Assembly: GCA_947373225.1 (NCBI GenBank)
Contig: CANBWX010000010.1
Location: 1-43,821 of the forward strand
Origin: Flavobacteriaceae bacterium
Lineage (GTDB): Bacteria > Bacteroidota > Bacteroidia > Flavobacteriales > Flavobacteriaceae
Length of the DNA: 43,821 bases
Direction of reading: 5' to 3'
Part shown: in pieces, positions 16,225 through 24,219 of the stretch
Position numbering within the stretch: the first letter of the stretch is position 1
Layout: each line of letters starts with the position of its first letter
Made by a program: the position numbers and the translations under genes
Notes under the pieces: model-generated
What the model was told of the DNA's origin: nothing
Databases searched by the model: none
What the model saw: only the letters and a program-made list of their open reading frames with translations

Positions 16225-16232
16225 CAAAAGTA
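16225..16232 (-). promoter_or_regulatory. -7 promoter element for the DUF6341 gene
   Basis: CAAAAGTA on the plus strand is TACTTTTG on the minus strand, an exact TAnnTTTG match 28 bp before the start. A one-off match for the divergent gene (TATATTTA, near 16211-16218) overlaps this 48-bp gap. Confidence 0.5.
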
Positions 16233-16244
16233 TAAAATATCCTT

Positions 16245-17174
16245 ATGATAACAAGTGTTTTTAGAAAATCTACACCAATTAATTTAATTTTTGTTGTAAT
16301 TCTACTACTGGTTTTCTTTTTAACCTATCAATTTCAAGATTTATCTTGGACAAATTCGGCTATTTTAATTTTAAAAAAAACGGGATTATTTTTCATTTTA
16401 TTAGGATCAGTTTTTCTAACTGATTTTATTGCAAAGAAGAACGGATTGAGCAAAGACAGTAGCTACACAATCTTTTTCTATTTTTTATTCCTGCTTTTTT
16501 TCCCTTCGGTGCTAAGTAATACTAATTTAGTTGTGTCTAATTTCTTTGTCTTATTAGCGCTTCGTAGATTAATTTCTTTACAATCATTAAAGGCATCTAA
16601 AGAAAAAATATTTGATGCTTCTTTGTGGATTTTTTTAGCATCATTATTCTATTTTTGGAGTATTCTGTTTATAATATTGGTTTTTATTTCGATAATTTTT
16701 CATGTTTCTAGAGATTATAGAAATTGGGTATTGCCTTTTATTGCTTTTTTTGTTGCGGGTATTATCTCCATCTTTTTTTCGATGATTTTATATGAAAATG
16801 CTTTTGGATTCATAAATGCAAATATAATTATGAATTTTAATATCGACTATTTTACAAATAATTATCAAAATTTGGCATTTTCAATTTATGCGACTGTGGC
16901 ATTGTTTTTTGTCGTTTCGATGTTTGCTACGTTAGCAAATAGACCCCAAGTACTGCATACATCGTTTAAAAAAATTATCGGATTCTTTTTTATTGGAATC
17001 TTAATCTTTGTGATTTCCTCTAATAAAAGCAATGATTTATTGTTATTTACGATGGCGCCACTGTCGATTATGGCAACAAGTCACATCGAAATTAAACAAC
17101 TAAAATTGAAACAAGAAATGGTTTTATTTGTACTAATTGCCTGTAGTTTGTTTGCTTTTTTCTCTCAATTATAA
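16245..17174 (+). CDS. DUF6427-like polytopic membrane protein
   Basis: A 309-residue integral membrane protein with roughly nine to ten hydrophobic segments spread over the whole length (for example ~13-30, 43-63, 75-95, 125-150, 160-182, 213-230, 247-264, 290-306). The opening MITSVFRKSTPINLIFVV is typical of a flavobacterial family (DUF6427). No transport or enzymatic motif is recognisable. Divergent from DUF6341; overlaps the 3' end of the convergent upp gene by 6 bp. The conserved association with upp and DUF6341 is the main hint of a role, but it does not define one. Confidence 0.75.
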   Translation: MITSVFRKSTPINLIFVVILLLVFFLTYQFQDLSWTNSAILILKKTGLFFILLGSVFLTDFIAKKNGLSKDSSYTIFFYFLFLLFFPSVLSNTNLVVSNFFVLLALRRLISLQSLKASKEKIFDASLWIFLASLFYFWSILFIILVFISIIFHVSRDYRNWVLPFIAFFVAGIISIFFSMILYENAFGFINANIIMNFNIDYFTNNYQNLAFSIYATVALFFVVSMFATLANRPQVLHTSFKKIIGFFFIGILIFVISSNKSNDLLLFTMAPLSIMATSHIEIKQLKLKQEMVLFVLIACSLFAFFSQL

Positions 17175-17822
17175 TTTATTTCCGTAAGCCAAATCTCCTG
17201 CATCGCCCAATCCTGGAACGATATATTTTTTGTCATTCAATTTTTCGTCTAAAGTTGCCACCCAAAGATGACAGGAATCTGGCAAATGTTCTTCAAGATA
17301 TGCAACGCCTTCTGGAGCGGCAATAATTACGGCAATATGAATTTCCTTTGGAAAACCTTTTTGTATTAATTTATTAAAAACAGCAACCATTGATTGTCCT
17401 GTTGCAAGCATTGGATCAATTAAAAGTAAAGTCTTGTTTTCAATATTTGGAACAGCTTGGTATTCGACTAAAATATCAAAAAACTCATCATTGTTAGGAT
17501 GATGTCTGTAGGCCGAAACAAAACCATTTTCAGCGCTGTCAAAATAATTCAAAAAACCTAAATGTAGCGGTAAACCAGCTCTAAGAATAGAACATAAAAC
17601 TAATTGATCTTCTATTTCTGTGGTTTTTTTGATACCAAGCGGAGTTTGAATTTCAATATTTCTATAATGTAAATCTTTGCTTAATTCATAAGCCATTACT
17701 TCACCAATTCGCTCGATATTTCTTCGAAAACGCATGCTGTCGTGTTGAATGTTTACGTTTCTAATTTGTCCAAGAAAATGATTAAGAATGCTGTTATCTT
17801 CAGATAAATAATGTGTTTTCAT
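17169..17822 (-). CDS. upp: Uracil phosphoribosyltransferase
   Basis: Converts uracil and PRPP to UMP in pyrimidine salvage (cytoplasmic). 217 residues with the UPRT fold: LVLCSILRAGLPLHLGFLNYF (the dimer/PRPP arginine region), the PRPP-binding loop LLIDPMLATGQSMVAVF, and the uracil-recognising C-terminal VPGLGDAGDLAYG. Length is typical. It is divergent from DUF4254 and overlaps the DUF6427 stop by 6 bp. Confidence 0.95.
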   Translation of the reverse strand: MKTHYLSEDNSILNHFLGQIRNVNIQHDSMRFRRNIERIGEVMAYELSKDLHYRNIEIQTPLGIKKTTEIEDQLVLCSILRAGLPLHLGFLNYFDSAENGFVSAYRHHPNNDEFFDILVEYQAVPNIENKTLLLIDPMLATGQSMVAVFNKLIQKGFPKEIHIAVIIAAPEGVAYLEEHLPDSCHLWVATLDEKLNDKKYIVPGLGDAGDLAYGNKL

Positions 17823-17881
17823 GTTTTAAAAATTGATGTTAAACTTCCAAATATTTTAGTAGTCTATAAAAGTATAAAAAG

Positions 17882-17889
17882 TATCTTTG
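17882..17889 (+). promoter_or_regulatory. -7 promoter element for the DUF4254 gene
   Basis: TATCTTTG matches TAnnTTTG and ends 19 bp before the ATG at 17909. Confidence 0.6.
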
Positions 17890-17908
17890 TCTTTTAATAG
17901 ATAAAGAT

Positions 17909-18514
17909 ATGTTTTCTAAATTAGCTTATTCCGTTTTCGAACAAAGTATTAAGGATTATCATTTATTTGATAATGTAGACCAACCTATAAATAATCCTTT
18001 TCCGAAGGAGAAAATCGAGCATTTATTGTATCTAAAAAATTGGATTGACACTGTTCAATGGCATTTTGAAGATATTATTCGTGATCCCAATATTGATCCA
18101 GTTGCGGCATTAACCTTGAAAAGAAGAATCGATGCTTCTAATCAAGAACGTACAGATATGGTAGAATATATTGATGGTTATTTTCTTCAAAAATATGCTC
18201 ATGTTACCGTGAAAGATAATGCCAAAATCAATTCGGAAAGTCCAGCTTGGGCGTTTGATAGATTGTCTATTTTAGCGTTAAAAATTTATCACATGAATGA
18301 AGAAGCTACTCGTGCAGCCACTTCGCAAGAGCATAGAGACAAATGTCAAGCAAAATTAAATGTCTTATTAGAACAAAGAACCGATTTGTCAACCGCTATC
18401 GAAGATTTGTTGAAAGACATTGAAAACGGGGATAAATACATGAAAGCATACAAACAAATGAAAATGTATAATGATGATGATTTGAATCCGGTTTTGTACC
18501 AAAATAAAAAATAA
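17909..18514 (+). CDS. DUF4254 protein
   Basis: A 201-residue soluble, mainly alpha-helical protein without signal peptide. Conserved-looking features are NWIDTVQWHFEDIIRDPNIDPVAALTLKRRID and a C-terminal helix INTALEDLLKDI-like segment (LSTAIEDLLKDIENGDKYM). It fits the Bacteroidota DUF4254 family, which is often encoded next to GT9/heptosyltransferase genes, as here (the GT9 gene is 126 bp downstream). This suggests a link to lipopolysaccharide or surface glycan synthesis, by neighbourhood only. A palindromic repeat element separates the two genes. Confidence 0.75.
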   Translation: MFSKLAYSVFEQSIKDYHLFDNVDQPINNPFPKEKIEHLLYLKNWIDTVQWHFEDIIRDPNIDPVAALTLKRRIDASNQERTDMVEYIDGYFLQKYAHVTVKDNAKINSESPAWAFDRLSILALKIYHMNEEATRAATSQEHRDKCQAKLNVLLEQRTDLSTAIEDLLKDIENGDKYMKAYKQMKMYNDDDLNPVLYQNKK

Positions 18515-18527
18515 TCACTTATTCTAT

Positions 18528-18622
18528 CATTTCGACGAAGGAGAAATCGCATTAGTTGCTCTCGTTATGTGATTTGCTTCGCCTGTTCGAGCATAGCTCT
18601 TGGGTCTCCTTCGTCGAAATGA
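18528..18622. repeat. 95-bp REP/MITE-like palindromic element
   Basis: The ends TCATTTCGACGAAGGAG (18528-18544) and CTCCTTCGTCGAAATGA (18606-18622) are a perfect 17-bp inverted repeat. Inside are a second imperfect arm pair (aaatcgcat near 18544-18552 with atgtgattt near 18568-18576) and a small GAGC-ata-GCTC hairpin (18589-18599). The element lies exactly between DUF4254 and GT9 and is much more GC-rich than its surroundings. It has the look of dispersed palindromic elements I associate with flavobacterial genomes; it could also act as a transcript hairpin. Confidence 0.8.
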
Positions 18623-18640
18623 CAAATTTAAACACTCTTT

Positions 18641-19681
18641 TTGTCAAATAAAATTCAACATATTGCCGTCATTAGACTTTCCGCAATGGGAGATGTCGCT
18701 ATGACGGTTCCTATTTTAAGAGCCTTTGTTGCGCAATATCCAAAGATTAAAATAACCATAATTTCAGTTCCGTTTTACAAACCGTTTTTTGAGGACCTTC
18801 CAAATGTTTCTTTTTTTGCTTTCGATAGTAAAAACCGCCACAAGGGAGTCGTTGGGTTATTTCGATTATTCCAAGATTTGAAAGAATTACATATAGATAC
18901 TTTTGCCGATTTACATAATGTTTTACGTTCTAAATTTCTTAGAAAACTTTTTAGATTTTCTGGAATTTCGACAGCATTTGTCGATAAAGGTCGCGCCGAA
19001 AAAGCAGCTTTGACAAGAGCGAAATATAAAATTTTCAAGCCTGTGCTTTCCATGTTCGAAAGACACGCTAATGTTTTTAAAGAATTAGGTTTTCCAATAG
19101 ATTTGTCAAACCCAACATTCCCACCGAAACAAAATTTAGATTCCCGAACGCTTGTTTTAACGGGAGAAAAAAACCAAAAATGGATAGGAATCGCACCTTT
19201 CGCACAATATGATTCCAAAGTTTATCCTTTGGATTTAATGCAAGATGTTATCGATAAACTATCGGAAAAGGTAGCTTATAAAATCTTTCTTTTTGGTGGC
19301 GGAAAAGTAGAAATAGAACAATTAGATTCACTTTCAAATCAAAGAGAAAATGTAGTTACTATTGCAGGAAAAATAAATTTTAAGCAGGAATTACAACTCA
19401 TAAGCAATCTCGATATTATGCTTTCTATGGATTCCGGAAACGCTCATATTGCTGCAATGCTTGGTTTAAAAGTAATTACACTTTGGGGTGCAACGCATCC
19501 TTTTGCGGGTTTTTCACCGTTTAATCAGCCATTAGAAAACGCCTTGGTTTCGGACAGAAATTTGTTTCCAAAATTACCTACTTCGGTGTATGGAAATAAA
19601 AAAGTAGAAAGTTACGAAAGTGCCATGCGAACAATTTTACCAAAGACAGTTGTTGAGAAAATCACGACTTCCTTAAAATAA
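18641..19681 (+). CDS. Family 9 glycosyltransferase (heptosyltransferase-like)
   Basis: A 346-residue GT-B enzyme of the ADP-heptose:LPS heptosyltransferase family, acting on the cytoplasmic face of the inner membrane in LPS core assembly. Visible: HIAVIRLSAMGDVAMTVPIL (the N-terminal R-x-S-x-x-G-D-V motif), ADLHNVLRSKFLR, GIAPFAQYDSKVYP, IFLFGGGKVE, and the donor-binding SMDSGNAHIAAMLGLKVITLWGATHP. The start is TTG 18641, because the next in-frame ATG falls inside the conserved loop. True donor sugar unknown. A terminator hairpin follows the stop. Confidence 0.9.
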   Translation: MSNKIQHIAVIRLSAMGDVAMTVPILRAFVAQYPKIKITIISVPFYKPFFEDLPNVSFFAFDSKNRHKGVVGLFRLFQDLKELHIDTFADLHNVLRSKFLRKLFRFSGISTAFVDKGRAEKAALTRAKYKIFKPVLSMFERHANVFKELGFPIDLSNPTFPPKQNLDSRTLVLTGEKNQKWIGIAPFAQYDSKVYPLDLMQDVIDKLSEKVAYKIFLFGGGKVEIEQLDSLSNQRENVVTIAGKINFKQELQLISNLDIMLSMDSGNAHIAAMLGLKVITLWGATHPFAGFSPFNQPLENALVSDRNLFPKLPTSVYGNKKVESYESAMRTILPKTVVEKITTSLK

Positions 19682-19709
19682 AAAAACTTCCCTGAAAAGA
19701 GAAGTTTTC
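19682..19709. terminator. Hairpin terminator shared by GT9 and the PaaE-like gene
   Basis: AAAACTTC (19683-19690) pairs with GAAGTTTT (19701-19708) around a 10-base loop, between the convergent stops at 19681 and 19728. A tracts and T tracts on either side allow termination from both strands. Confidence 0.65.
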
Positions 19710-19727
19710 GGTATCATTTAGACTTTA

Positions 19728-20780
19728 TTAAACATCATCATAATCCACCACAATTTCTGCGGATGTAGGATGCGCTTGACATGTAAGAACTAAACCTTCG
19801 GCGATTTCGCTATCCGTTAGAATAGAGTTTTTAGTCATTTCGGCAGTTCCAGATTTAACACGAGCCAAACAGCTGCTACAAATTCCGCCTTGGCAAGAAT
19901 AAGGAGCGTCAACGCCTTGTTTTAAAGCTGCATCAAGAATGGTTTGTTTTTGTGACATTTCGAAAGTCGTTTCCTCATCATCAACCATAACGGTAATTTT
20001 GGTATGACCTTCTAGCGATTTTTCGATTTTATTTTCGACAGAAGAACTAGAGAATAATTCGAATTTAATATTCTTTTCGACAATGTTATGTGCTGCTAAA
20101 ACTGCCGAAACAGTATTGATCATTTCTTCGGGACCGCACAAATAAAATTTATCAAAAGACAATTCCTTGTGTTTATTATTCAAGATAAAATTCACCACCG
20201 ATTTATCTATTCTTCCAAATAATTCCCCGTCAACTTTGGCTTGACTGAAAACATATTGAATAAATAATCGCCCTGTATATTTAGAATGTAAGTCGTGTAA
20301 TTCTTGGTGAAAAATGGTTTCTTCGGGTGATTTGTTTCCGTAAACCAAAACAAAAGTGCTTTTAGGTTCGCTTTTCAACACCGATTTCAAGATTGATATT
20401 GCTGGTGTAATTCCGCTTCCAGCTACAAATGCAGCGTAGTTTTTTTGGCGATCAGTTTGCGGTTCGAAAGTGAATTTTCCTTCTGGTTTTCCCACTTCGA
20501 GAACATCACCCGCTTTTAGTTTTGTATTGGCAAACTGCGAGAAAGCACCGTTTTTTACGGCTTTCACCGCAATTCGTAATTCACCACTTTCGGGCGAAGA
20601 ACTTATAGAATAGGCGCGACGAATTTCTTTACCGTCAAGCGTTAATTTCAAATTTATATATTGACCGGCTATAAAAGTATAATTCGGTTTTAATTCTTCG
20701 GGAACATTAAAAAGGATAGAAACCGCAGAAGGCGTTTCGCGGGTTATTTCTTTTATGACCAATTTCTTGAATGATGGCAT
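19728..20780 (-). CDS. Ferredoxin:NAD(P)H oxidoreductase, PaaE-like (FAD + 2Fe-2S)
   Basis: A 350-residue cytoplasmic electron-transfer flavoprotein. Domains in order: FAD-binding barrel (~1-105, with RRAYSISSSP and GPEGKF-type GKPEGKFTF), NAD(P)-binding domain (~110-235, AAFVAGSGITPAISIL and FYLCGPEEMI), and a C-terminal plant-type 2Fe-2S ferredoxin domain with CQGGICSSC (C-x4-C-x2-C) and the distal Cys in LTCQAHP. This order is that of PaaE, the reductase of phenylacetyl-CoA epoxidase, and of other class IB reductases. No paaABCD genes are nearby, so a different monooxygenase or desaturase partner is possible. A reverse -7 element lies just upstream. Confidence 0.88.
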   Translation of the reverse strand: MPSFKKLVIKEITRETPSAVSILFNVPEELKPNYTFIAGQYINLKLTLDGKEIRRAYSISSSPESGELRIAVKAVKNGAFSQFANTKLKAGDVLEVGKPEGKFTFEPQTDRQKNYAAFVAGSGITPAISILKSVLKSEPKSTFVLVYGNKSPEETIFHQELHDLHSKYTGRLFIQYVFSQAKVDGELFGRIDKSVVNFILNNKHKELSFDKFYLCGPEEMINTVSAVLAAHNIVEKNIKFELFSSSSVENKIEKSLEGHTKITVMVDDEETTFEMSQKQTILDAALKQGVDAPYSCQGGICSSCLARVKSGTAEMTKNSILTDSEIAEGLVLTCQAHPTSAEIVVDYDDV

Positions 20781-20795
20781 GAGATTATTTTTTTA

Positions 20796-20803
20796 CAAAG
20801 ATA
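20796..20803 (-). promoter_or_regulatory. -7 promoter element for the PaaE-like gene
   Basis: CAAAGATA on the plus strand is TATCTTTG on the minus strand, an exact TAnnTTTG match 15 bp before the start. Confidence 0.55.
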
Positions 20804-20880
20804 GTAAAGACTTGAGATTTCTAAAAATCAAAATGTTTGAAATTTTTATACCTAAATAAACTATGTATAAGATTCTTATG

Positions 20881-20888
20881 TATATTTG
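20881..20888 (+). promoter_or_regulatory. -7 promoter element for the padR operon
   Basis: TATATTTG matches TAnnTTTG and lies 44 bp before the PadR ATG. The upstream stretch (20850-20890) contains ATGTATAA and CTTATGTATAT words; PadR-type operators often contain ATGT/ACAT, so autoregulation is possible. Confidence 0.55.
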
Positions 20889-20932
20889 TAATCTAAAACC
20901 GAGATTGATTTTCAACTCGCGATGACAAAAAA

Positions 20933-21268
20933 ATGAAAAACTCACAATTATACAAAGGAAGTCTCAATACAATAATCATGAAATTGCTCGAAGAAAACGG
21001 CAAAATGTATGGCTATGAAATCACCCAAAAAGTAAAAGCGATTACCCAAGGCGAACTTACGATTACCGAAGGCGCTTTGTATCCCGCCTTGCACAAACTA
21101 GAAGCCGAAGGTTTGCTCGATGTTGAGGTCGAAAAAGTGGATAATCGTTTACGGAAATACTATAAACTCACTGAAACCGGAACAAAAGAAACCGTAAATC
21201 GACTGACGGAACTGGAAGATTTTATCCGAAATATGCAGACTTTAGTAAATCCGAAATTAGAATTTTAA
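20933..21268 (+). CDS. PadR-family transcriptional regulator
   Basis: A 111-residue winged-helix DNA-binding repressor (PadR-s subfamily, without the long C-terminal dimer domain). Visible: YKGSLNTIIMKLLEENGKMYGYEITQKVKAITQGELTITEGALYPALHKLEAEGLL, the canonical PadR signature, with a wing around NRLRKYYKLTETG and a dimerising C-terminal helix. It heads a run of five same-strand genes (two membrane proteins, a permease and an ABC ATPase) with short gaps, and most likely controls that operon. The inducing signal cannot be read from sequence. Confidence 0.92.
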   Translation: MKNSQLYKGSLNTIIMKLLEENGKMYGYEITQKVKAITQGELTITEGALYPALHKLEAEGLLDVEVEKVDNRLRKYYKLTETGTKETVNRLTELEDFIRNMQTLVNPKLEF

Positions 21269-21278
21269 TCTATAAAAA

Positions 21279-21950
21279 ATGAAACTAACTACCGAACAAA
21301 TCGCAGAAATAGACGAAACTTTAGTTTTAAATGGACTCATTTATGATGACATAAAACTAGAAGTTACAGATCATATTGCTTCTGAAATTGAAGCTAAAAT
21401 GGATGAAAGTAGCATCTCGTTTGATGATGCTTTGTTTCAAGTTTTATTGAATTGGAAAGAGCAAATGAAACCGAGTTCATCGTTTTTGATTGGAAGAAAG
21501 AATGCACAACCAAAAATTGTAATTGATAAATGGGTATCAATTCATAAACAACAATCTTTAAATATTTTAAAATCATTATTTATAATCAGTTTGATTTTAA
21601 TTCTATTTACTAGAATAGTTACTGTTGAAAAGTTTTCTAAAGAAATTACAATCGTAATAAGAAGTTTTTATTTGATTTTTTGGATTTCAATTGTAATATG
21701 TAGAATGATTATTTACAAATCTAAAAAAATGACAATAACAGGATTAATCTTCAAAAACAATAGTTTAATTTATATTGTCGCTCTTTTCACTTTAGGTGTT
21801 GGAATAAGTCCGATTCATTTATTTAACAGCAATTCTTCATTTAATTTATGGACAGATTTATCTACAATTCTATTCTTTATTGCCTCATTTTCACTTTTGC
21901 AACTCGCCTACAAACACTTTCAATTCGAGAAAAAACTTAAAATTTCTTGA
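21279..21950 (+). CDS. HAAS-like membrane protein 1 (PadR-linked)
   Basis: A 223-residue protein: helical cytoplasmic N-terminus (1-~85) followed by four hydrophobic segments (~98-112, 125-145, 160-178, 195-212). The N-terminus, MKLTTEQIAEIDETLV...YDDIKLEVTDHIASEIEAKMDE, ends with a D-H-[IL]-A-x-x-I-E helix resembling HAAS domains, which accompany PadR regulators in many bacteria and are thought to sense or relay membrane signals. It begins 10 bp after padR and ends 4 bp before a paralog with the same architecture. Function is not known; the HAAS relation is inferred from pattern only. Confidence 0.6.
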   Translation: MKLTTEQIAEIDETLVLNGLIYDDIKLEVTDHIASEIEAKMDESSISFDDALFQVLLNWKEQMKPSSSFLIGRKNAQPKIVIDKWVSIHKQQSLNILKSLFIISLILILFTRIVTVEKFSKEITIVIRSFYLIFWISIVICRMIIYKSKKMTITGLIFKNNSLIYIVALFTLGVGISPIHLFNSNSSFNLWTDLSTILFFIASFSLLQLAYKHFQFEKKLKIS

Positions 21951-21954
21951 AACG

Positions 21955-22659
21955 ATGAAACTAACCACCGAACAAATAGACCAACTTTTTACTTTCACCC
22001 GCCAGCATTATGTAGAATGGTATGATTTACAATCCGAATTGGTAGATCATTTGGCGAATGCCATAGAAACCCAATGGCAAGAAAATCCAAAGTTAACTTT
22101 TGACGAAGTTCTAAATAAGGAATTCGGAAAATTTGGAGTTTTTGGATTTATGGGCGTGGTCGAAGAACGCCAAAAATTTCTTGGAAAAAAATACAATCGC
22201 CTGATTTGGAAATATTATAAAGAGTTTTTCAGGTTGCCAAAGATTATTTTGACAACAGCTTTAATCTATGGGTTGTACACTTTTCTAAACTTTTTCGAAA
22301 ATCCCGCAGCTATTTTTATGGGAACTTATATTTTTACATTGATTGTTTCTTTTGTCTTATTCTTAAAAGCAAGAAAAGAATTGAAACAAAAGCAAAAACG
22401 AACAGGAAAGAAATGGCTTTTTGAAAATAATGAAAATAGCTTAATTGCAATTCAGCTTTTTATTTTAGGTTATAGTATTTCCAATACTATTATTTATGTA
22501 TCAAAAATTAATATTTGGCATAGAGAATATTCAATTATTGCTTCGAGTGTATTGGTTTTAATTACACTTTATATTTTTATCCAACTAAAAATCATCCCCA
22601 ATAAAGTTTCCGAAGAACTCGCCAAAACATATCCAGAATATAAGCTCGAAAAATTGTAA
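21955..22659 (+). CDS. HAAS-like membrane protein 2 (PadR-linked paralog)
   Basis: A 234-residue protein with the same start MKLTTEQI as its upstream neighbour and an aligned motif YDLQSELVDHLANAIETQW, then FDEVLNKEFGKFG and three to four membrane segments (~103-121, 126-144, 165-185, 195-215). I place the start at the ATG 4 bp after the upstream stop, since it restores the shared N-terminus. Together the two look like an old tandem duplication. C-terminal ends differ; this one ends in a cytoplasmic NKVSEELAKTYPEYKLEKL. Probably a membrane-bound partner of PadR; unproven. Confidence 0.6.
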   Translation: MKLTTEQIDQLFTFTRQHYVEWYDLQSELVDHLANAIETQWQENPKLTFDEVLNKEFGKFGVFGFMGVVEERQKFLGKKYNRLIWKYYKEFFRLPKIILTTALIYGLYTFLNFFENPAAIFMGTYIFTLIVSFVLFLKARKELKQKQKRTGKKWLFENNENSLIAIQLFILGYSISNTIIYVSKINIWHREYSIIASSVLVLITLYIFIQLKIIPNKVSEELAKTYPEYKLEKL

Positions 22660-22706
22660 CATTTTCTTACTTTTAGCGACTAATCACAAAACCAAAACAA
22701 ATTACC

Positions 22707-24170
22707 ATGATTAAAAAATTCCTTTATCTCGAATGGAAAGCTTTTATAAGATCGGCTTCATTTGGAACTAATCTAGCCTTCAATATCTTTATGGGTTTGT
22801 TAGTTATTCTATATGCTGCCTTGTTATTAGGTGCGGGTATTGCGGTTTTTTATGGTTTGAAAGAAAGACATTTAGATCCTTTGCACGAGGTGAACAAATA
22901 CTTGGCTTACTATTTTTTAATAGGTATTGCCATGCGATTAGTCATGCAAAAAATCCCAGTACTTAACATTCGTCCTTTGTTGGTTTTACCAATAAAAAAA
23001 GTATTAATGGTCAATTTTTCTTTAGGAAAAACGGTATTGTCTGCACCAAATTTGCTTCAAGCTTTTTTCTTTTTACCTTTTTCTATTATTCTACTGGTTG
23101 AGGGTTATGAAGTCCTGGGTGTTATTTTTTGGCATTTATCAATGATGGCATTGGTTTATAGCAATAATTTTTTGAATATTATTCTGAATAACAAAGACAA
23201 TTTGTTTGTTATTTTTCTAGGAATTGCAGCTGTTCTTGGCGGATTTCAATATTATGAAATTTTCAATATTACAGATTATACTGTAGTATTTTTTGACGGA
23301 TTGTTTGCTTCAAAAGGACTATTTTTTGTTCCTCTTACAATATTGATTGGCTTGTACTATTACACGTTCAACTATTTCAAAAGTGAGTTGTATCTTGATG
23401 CAGGACTTTCGACCAAGCAAGAAATTGCCAAAACCGAAAATCTAACTTGGTTAAACCAATTTGGATCATTAGGAACCTTCCTGAAAAATGATATTAAACT
23501 CATCAAAAGAAATAAACGTTCAAGAAACACGATTTTTATGAGTTTTTTGTTTTTATTCTACGGAATAATTTTTTTCAAAGAACATTCACATCAACCAGCA
23601 GTAATGAATATTTTTGCTGGGATATTCGTTTCGGGTGGATTTTTATTCACTTTCGGACAGTTTGTTCCTAGCTGGGACAGTGCTTATTACCAGTTAATGA
23701 TGACACAAAATATTTCTTACAAAGGTTATTTGAACTCAAAATGGTGGCTTGTTGTAATTGCTACTTTGATCTCGACCATTTTGGCTTCGTTTTATTTGTA
23801 TTTTGGATGGCAAGTTTACCTTACGATTGTTGTTGGAGCGATTTATAATATTGGTGTCAATTCGCATTTGGTTTTGCTTGGCGGTGCTTATACAAAAACG
23901 CCAATAGATTTGGCTTCTAGCAAAGGCGCTTTTGGCGATAAAAAGGCTTTTAATGTGAACACAATGCTAATTTCGTTGCCAAAATTACTCTTACCAGTTT
24001 TACTATATTGGGCGGGTTCTTCATTAATGAATGCAAATTTAGGACTTGTATTTGTTGCAATTGCAGGAGTTTTAGGTTTTGCTTTTAGAGACAAAGTGTT
24101 TTCTTTAATCGAAAAAATATACAGAACCGAGAAATACAAAACAATTGATGCTTACAAACAAAAAGCTTAA
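22707..24170 (+). CDS. DUF5687 ABC-2-like permease
   Basis: A 487-residue polytopic membrane protein with about twelve hydrophobic segments arranged over the whole length. The start MIKKFLYLEWKAFIRSASFGTNLAFNIFMG resembles ABC-2 exporter permeases ('L...E...'), and a second such motif occurs after mid-protein: LKNDIKLIKRNKRSRNTIFMSFLFLFYG (~262-290), suggesting an internal duplication of two six-helix halves. It fits Bacteroidota DUF5687. The ABC ATPase gene follows 49 bp later, so both form an exporter of unknown substrate, in the PadR operon. Confidence 0.75.
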   Translation: MIKKFLYLEWKAFIRSASFGTNLAFNIFMGLLVILYAALLLGAGIAVFYGLKERHLDPLHEVNKYLAYYFLIGIAMRLVMQKIPVLNIRPLLVLPIKKVLMVNFSLGKTVLSAPNLLQAFFFLPFSIILLVEGYEVLGVIFWHLSMMALVYSNNFLNIILNNKDNLFVIFLGIAAVLGGFQYYEIFNITDYTVVFFDGLFASKGLFFVPLTILIGLYYYTFNYFKSELYLDAGLSTKQEIAKTENLTWLNQFGSLGTFLKNDIKLIKRNKRSRNTIFMSFLFLFYGIIFFKEHSHQPAVMNIFAGIFVSGGFLFTFGQFVPSWDSAYYQLMMTQNISYKGYLNSKWWLVVIATLISTILASFYLYFGWQVYLTIVVGAIYNIGVNSHLVLLGGAYTKTPIDLASSKGAFGDKKAFNVNTMLISLPKLLLPVLLYWAGSSLMNANLGLVFVAIAGVLGFAFRDKVFSLIEKIYRTEKYKTIDAYKQKA

Positions 24171-24219
24171 ACTAATTTTCTAAAACGATTCAACAAATAA
24201 CCGAATAAACCTTTTTTAA

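Noticed and set aside
19728-20780. Phenylacetate degradation operon
   Set aside because: The reductase resembles PaaE, but no paaA-D, paaG or paaZ genes are nearby; the CapK-like gene at 13256 is of the polysaccharide type.
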